Positions 63,135 through 64,000 of a DNA stretch of 64,000 nt are shown in pieces. This DNA comes from Streptomyces sp. R28 (GTDB lineage: Bacteria; Actinomycetota; Actinomycetes; Streptomycetales; Streptomycetaceae). The notes beneath the pieces were generated by a model. The model was not told the DNA's origin and did not search any database. It worked only from the letters and a program-made list of their open reading frames with translations. The stretch is from assembly GCF_041052385.1 (NCBI RefSeq), contig NZ_CP163439.1, positions 9,537,001-9,601,000 of the forward strand, read 5' to 3'. Made by a program: the position numbers and the translations under genes. Every line of letters starts with the position of its first letter. Within the stretch, counting starts at the first letter, position 1.

Positions 63135-64000
63135 ATGTCCGCCCCATCCCCGACCGCCGTGCCGTCCTTCCGGAGCAGGATCGGCTGTGACGCGCGCAGC
63201 GGTTACTACGCCGCGCCCCGCCGCTACCGGCTCCACCTGTCGCTCTCATGTCCGCGCTGTCTGCGGATCGCCGTCACGCACAGCCTGCTCGGCCTCGACG
63301 ACGTCCTCCCGGTGACGTTGCTGCCCGCCGTGCCCGACGCCCCGGACGGGGGGCACCTGGAGCTGCGCCCGCTGTACGAGGCCAGTTCGCACCAGCACCC
63401 CGGACCGGCCGCGGCGCCGGTGCTCAGCGACGCCTGGACCGGCACGATCGTGAGCACACACGCCCCCGACATCCTGCGGGACCTGGCCCGACGGTTCGGC
63501 GGCCACGGCCCGGATCTCTTCCCGTACGGCGCCGAGGAGGCCGTCGAGAACATCGGCCGACTCTGCGACCAGGGCATCACCGCGGCCGCGCAGCGCGCCG
63601 GACAGCCCGACGGCGACTCGACGGCACGCGACACCGCGCTCACCACCCTGCTGCACACGCTGGACACGCTGGAACGGCAGGTGGCCTCCCAGGAGTACGT
63701 GCTCGGCGGCGAACCGACCCTCGCGGACGTCGAGTTGTGGGTGACGCTGGTGCAGCTGGACACCGTGCACCGCCATCACCTGGACGCCGCCGCGGTCACG
63801 CACGTCACCGACCATCCGCAGCTGTGGGCCTACGCACGACGGCTCGCCGCGCACCCCGCCTTCGGCGCCCACCTCGACCTGGACGGCATCGCCCGCCGGC
63901 ACCACGCCCACTGCCGGGGCGAGGAGGCCGCGGGCGCGGCGGTGCAGATCGTGGACTGGGCGGCCTCCGCGCGCGAGGTCAGCCGGCCGGTTTCTCCCAC
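63135..64000 (+). CDS. GST-like thiol transferase, glutathionyl-hydroquinone reductase type (runs off the right edge)
   Basis: The open frame runs through the last 288 codons of the window. Start MSAPSPTAVPSFRSRIG; the thioredoxin-like part has YRLHLSLSCPRCLRIAVTHSLLGLDD with a CPRC motif where glutathionyl-hydroquinone reductases have CPWA-type active sites; VLSDAWTGTIVSTHAPDILRDL and ADVELWVTLVQLD mark the C-terminal helical domain. Actinobacteria lack glutathione, so the partner may be mycothiol. AGGGAG precedes the ATG. The leader ORF and box upstream tie it to sulfur control. The C-terminus is missing. Confidence 0.82.
   Translation, partial: MSAPSPTAVPSFRSRIGCDARSGYYAAPRRYRLHLSLSCPRCLRIAVTHSLLGLDDVLPVTLLPAVPDAPDGGHLELRPLYEASSHQHPGPAAAPVLSDAWTGTIVSTHAPDILRDLARRFGGHGPDLFPYGAEEAVENIGRLCDQGITAAAQRAGQPDGDSTARDTALTTLLHTLDTLERQVASQEYVLGGEPTLADVELWVTLVQLDTVHRHHLDAAAVTHVTDHPQLWAYARRLAAHPAFGAHLDLDGIARRHHAHCRGEEAAGAAVQIVDWAASAREVSRPVSP

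Noticed and set aside
62981..63190. Plus-strand frame from GTG 62981 (MQCGKLPAG...)
   Set aside because: It overlaps both the leader ORF and the GST-like gene in a different frame and has no recognisable motif.
63246..63911. Minus-strand open frame opposite the GST-like gene
   Set aside because: Antisense shadow; the plus strand shows the thioredoxin-like CPRC region and GST C-terminal motifs.

Overview
The window is high-GC DNA with Streptomyces-type gene organisation: strong third-position G/C, frequent GTG/TTG starts, many 4-base ATGA/GTGA start-stop overlaps, GntR/LacI/Rrf2 regulators, Hanks-type kinases with FHA partners, and short palindromic intergenic repeats of a kind common in Streptomyces. 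I read it as a chromosomal segment of a Streptomyces or close relative. No phage, plasmid or CRISPR module is visible.

Layout. (1) 1-4.4 kb: minus-strand operon for an actinobacterial-type high-affinity [NiFe] hydrogenase (linked protein, small subunit, large subunit cut by the left edge). (2) 4.6-8.0 kb: lipoprotein, Nudix hydrolase, aldo/keto reductase behind a MerR-type promoter, DUF427 protein. (3) 8.0-20.4 kb: a complete myo-inositol locus. A leftward operon (kinase iolC, aldolase, iolB, iolD, mmsA, GntR regulator) and a rightward operon (sugar ABC transporter, IolE/IolH-like isomerase, dehydrogenase) diverge from one intergenic region that holds two identical inverted 16-bp operators carrying the -35 boxes. 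(4) 20.4-28.9 kb: further polyol/sugar oxidation genes (four oxidoreductases, a PhyH dioxygenase) under two LacI regulators with recognisable operators. (5) 28.9-32.0 kb: a decayed aromatic-catabolism locus: an intact FCD-GntR regulator, then a GalB-like/VOC-dioxygenase fusion pseudogene and a frameshifted aromatic-acid MFS transporter. (6) 32.1-42.1 kb: a 39-bp repeat gene, esterase, tRNA-Pro(GGG), an unassigned P-loop/ABC pair, Ser/Thr kinases (one intact, one truncated, one relic), an FHA remnant and a PL7 lyase. (7) 42.1-64.0 kb: an organosulfur-scavenging island: ssuABC, a second amino-acid-type ABC system with two binding proteins, three flavin monooxygenases (SsuD-, SfnG- and SsuD-like), FMN reductase, three SfnC/DszC-like acyl-CoA-dehydrogenase relatives (one a pseudogene holding an IS200/IS605-type end), LysR and Rrf2 regulators, and a GST-like protein.

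The most notable pattern is in the sulfur island. Four short ORFs share an (R/S)(R/D)H(I/V)D motif and end in cysteine codons. Each stands 100-250 nt ahead of a sulfur operon or thiol-linked gene, and two have start codons at the predicted transcription start. They look like cysteine-sensing leader peptides. Three promoters in the same island share a TAGGAAA/CTAGGGAA box that the Rrf2 protein encoded here may bind, suggesting two layers of sulfur control.
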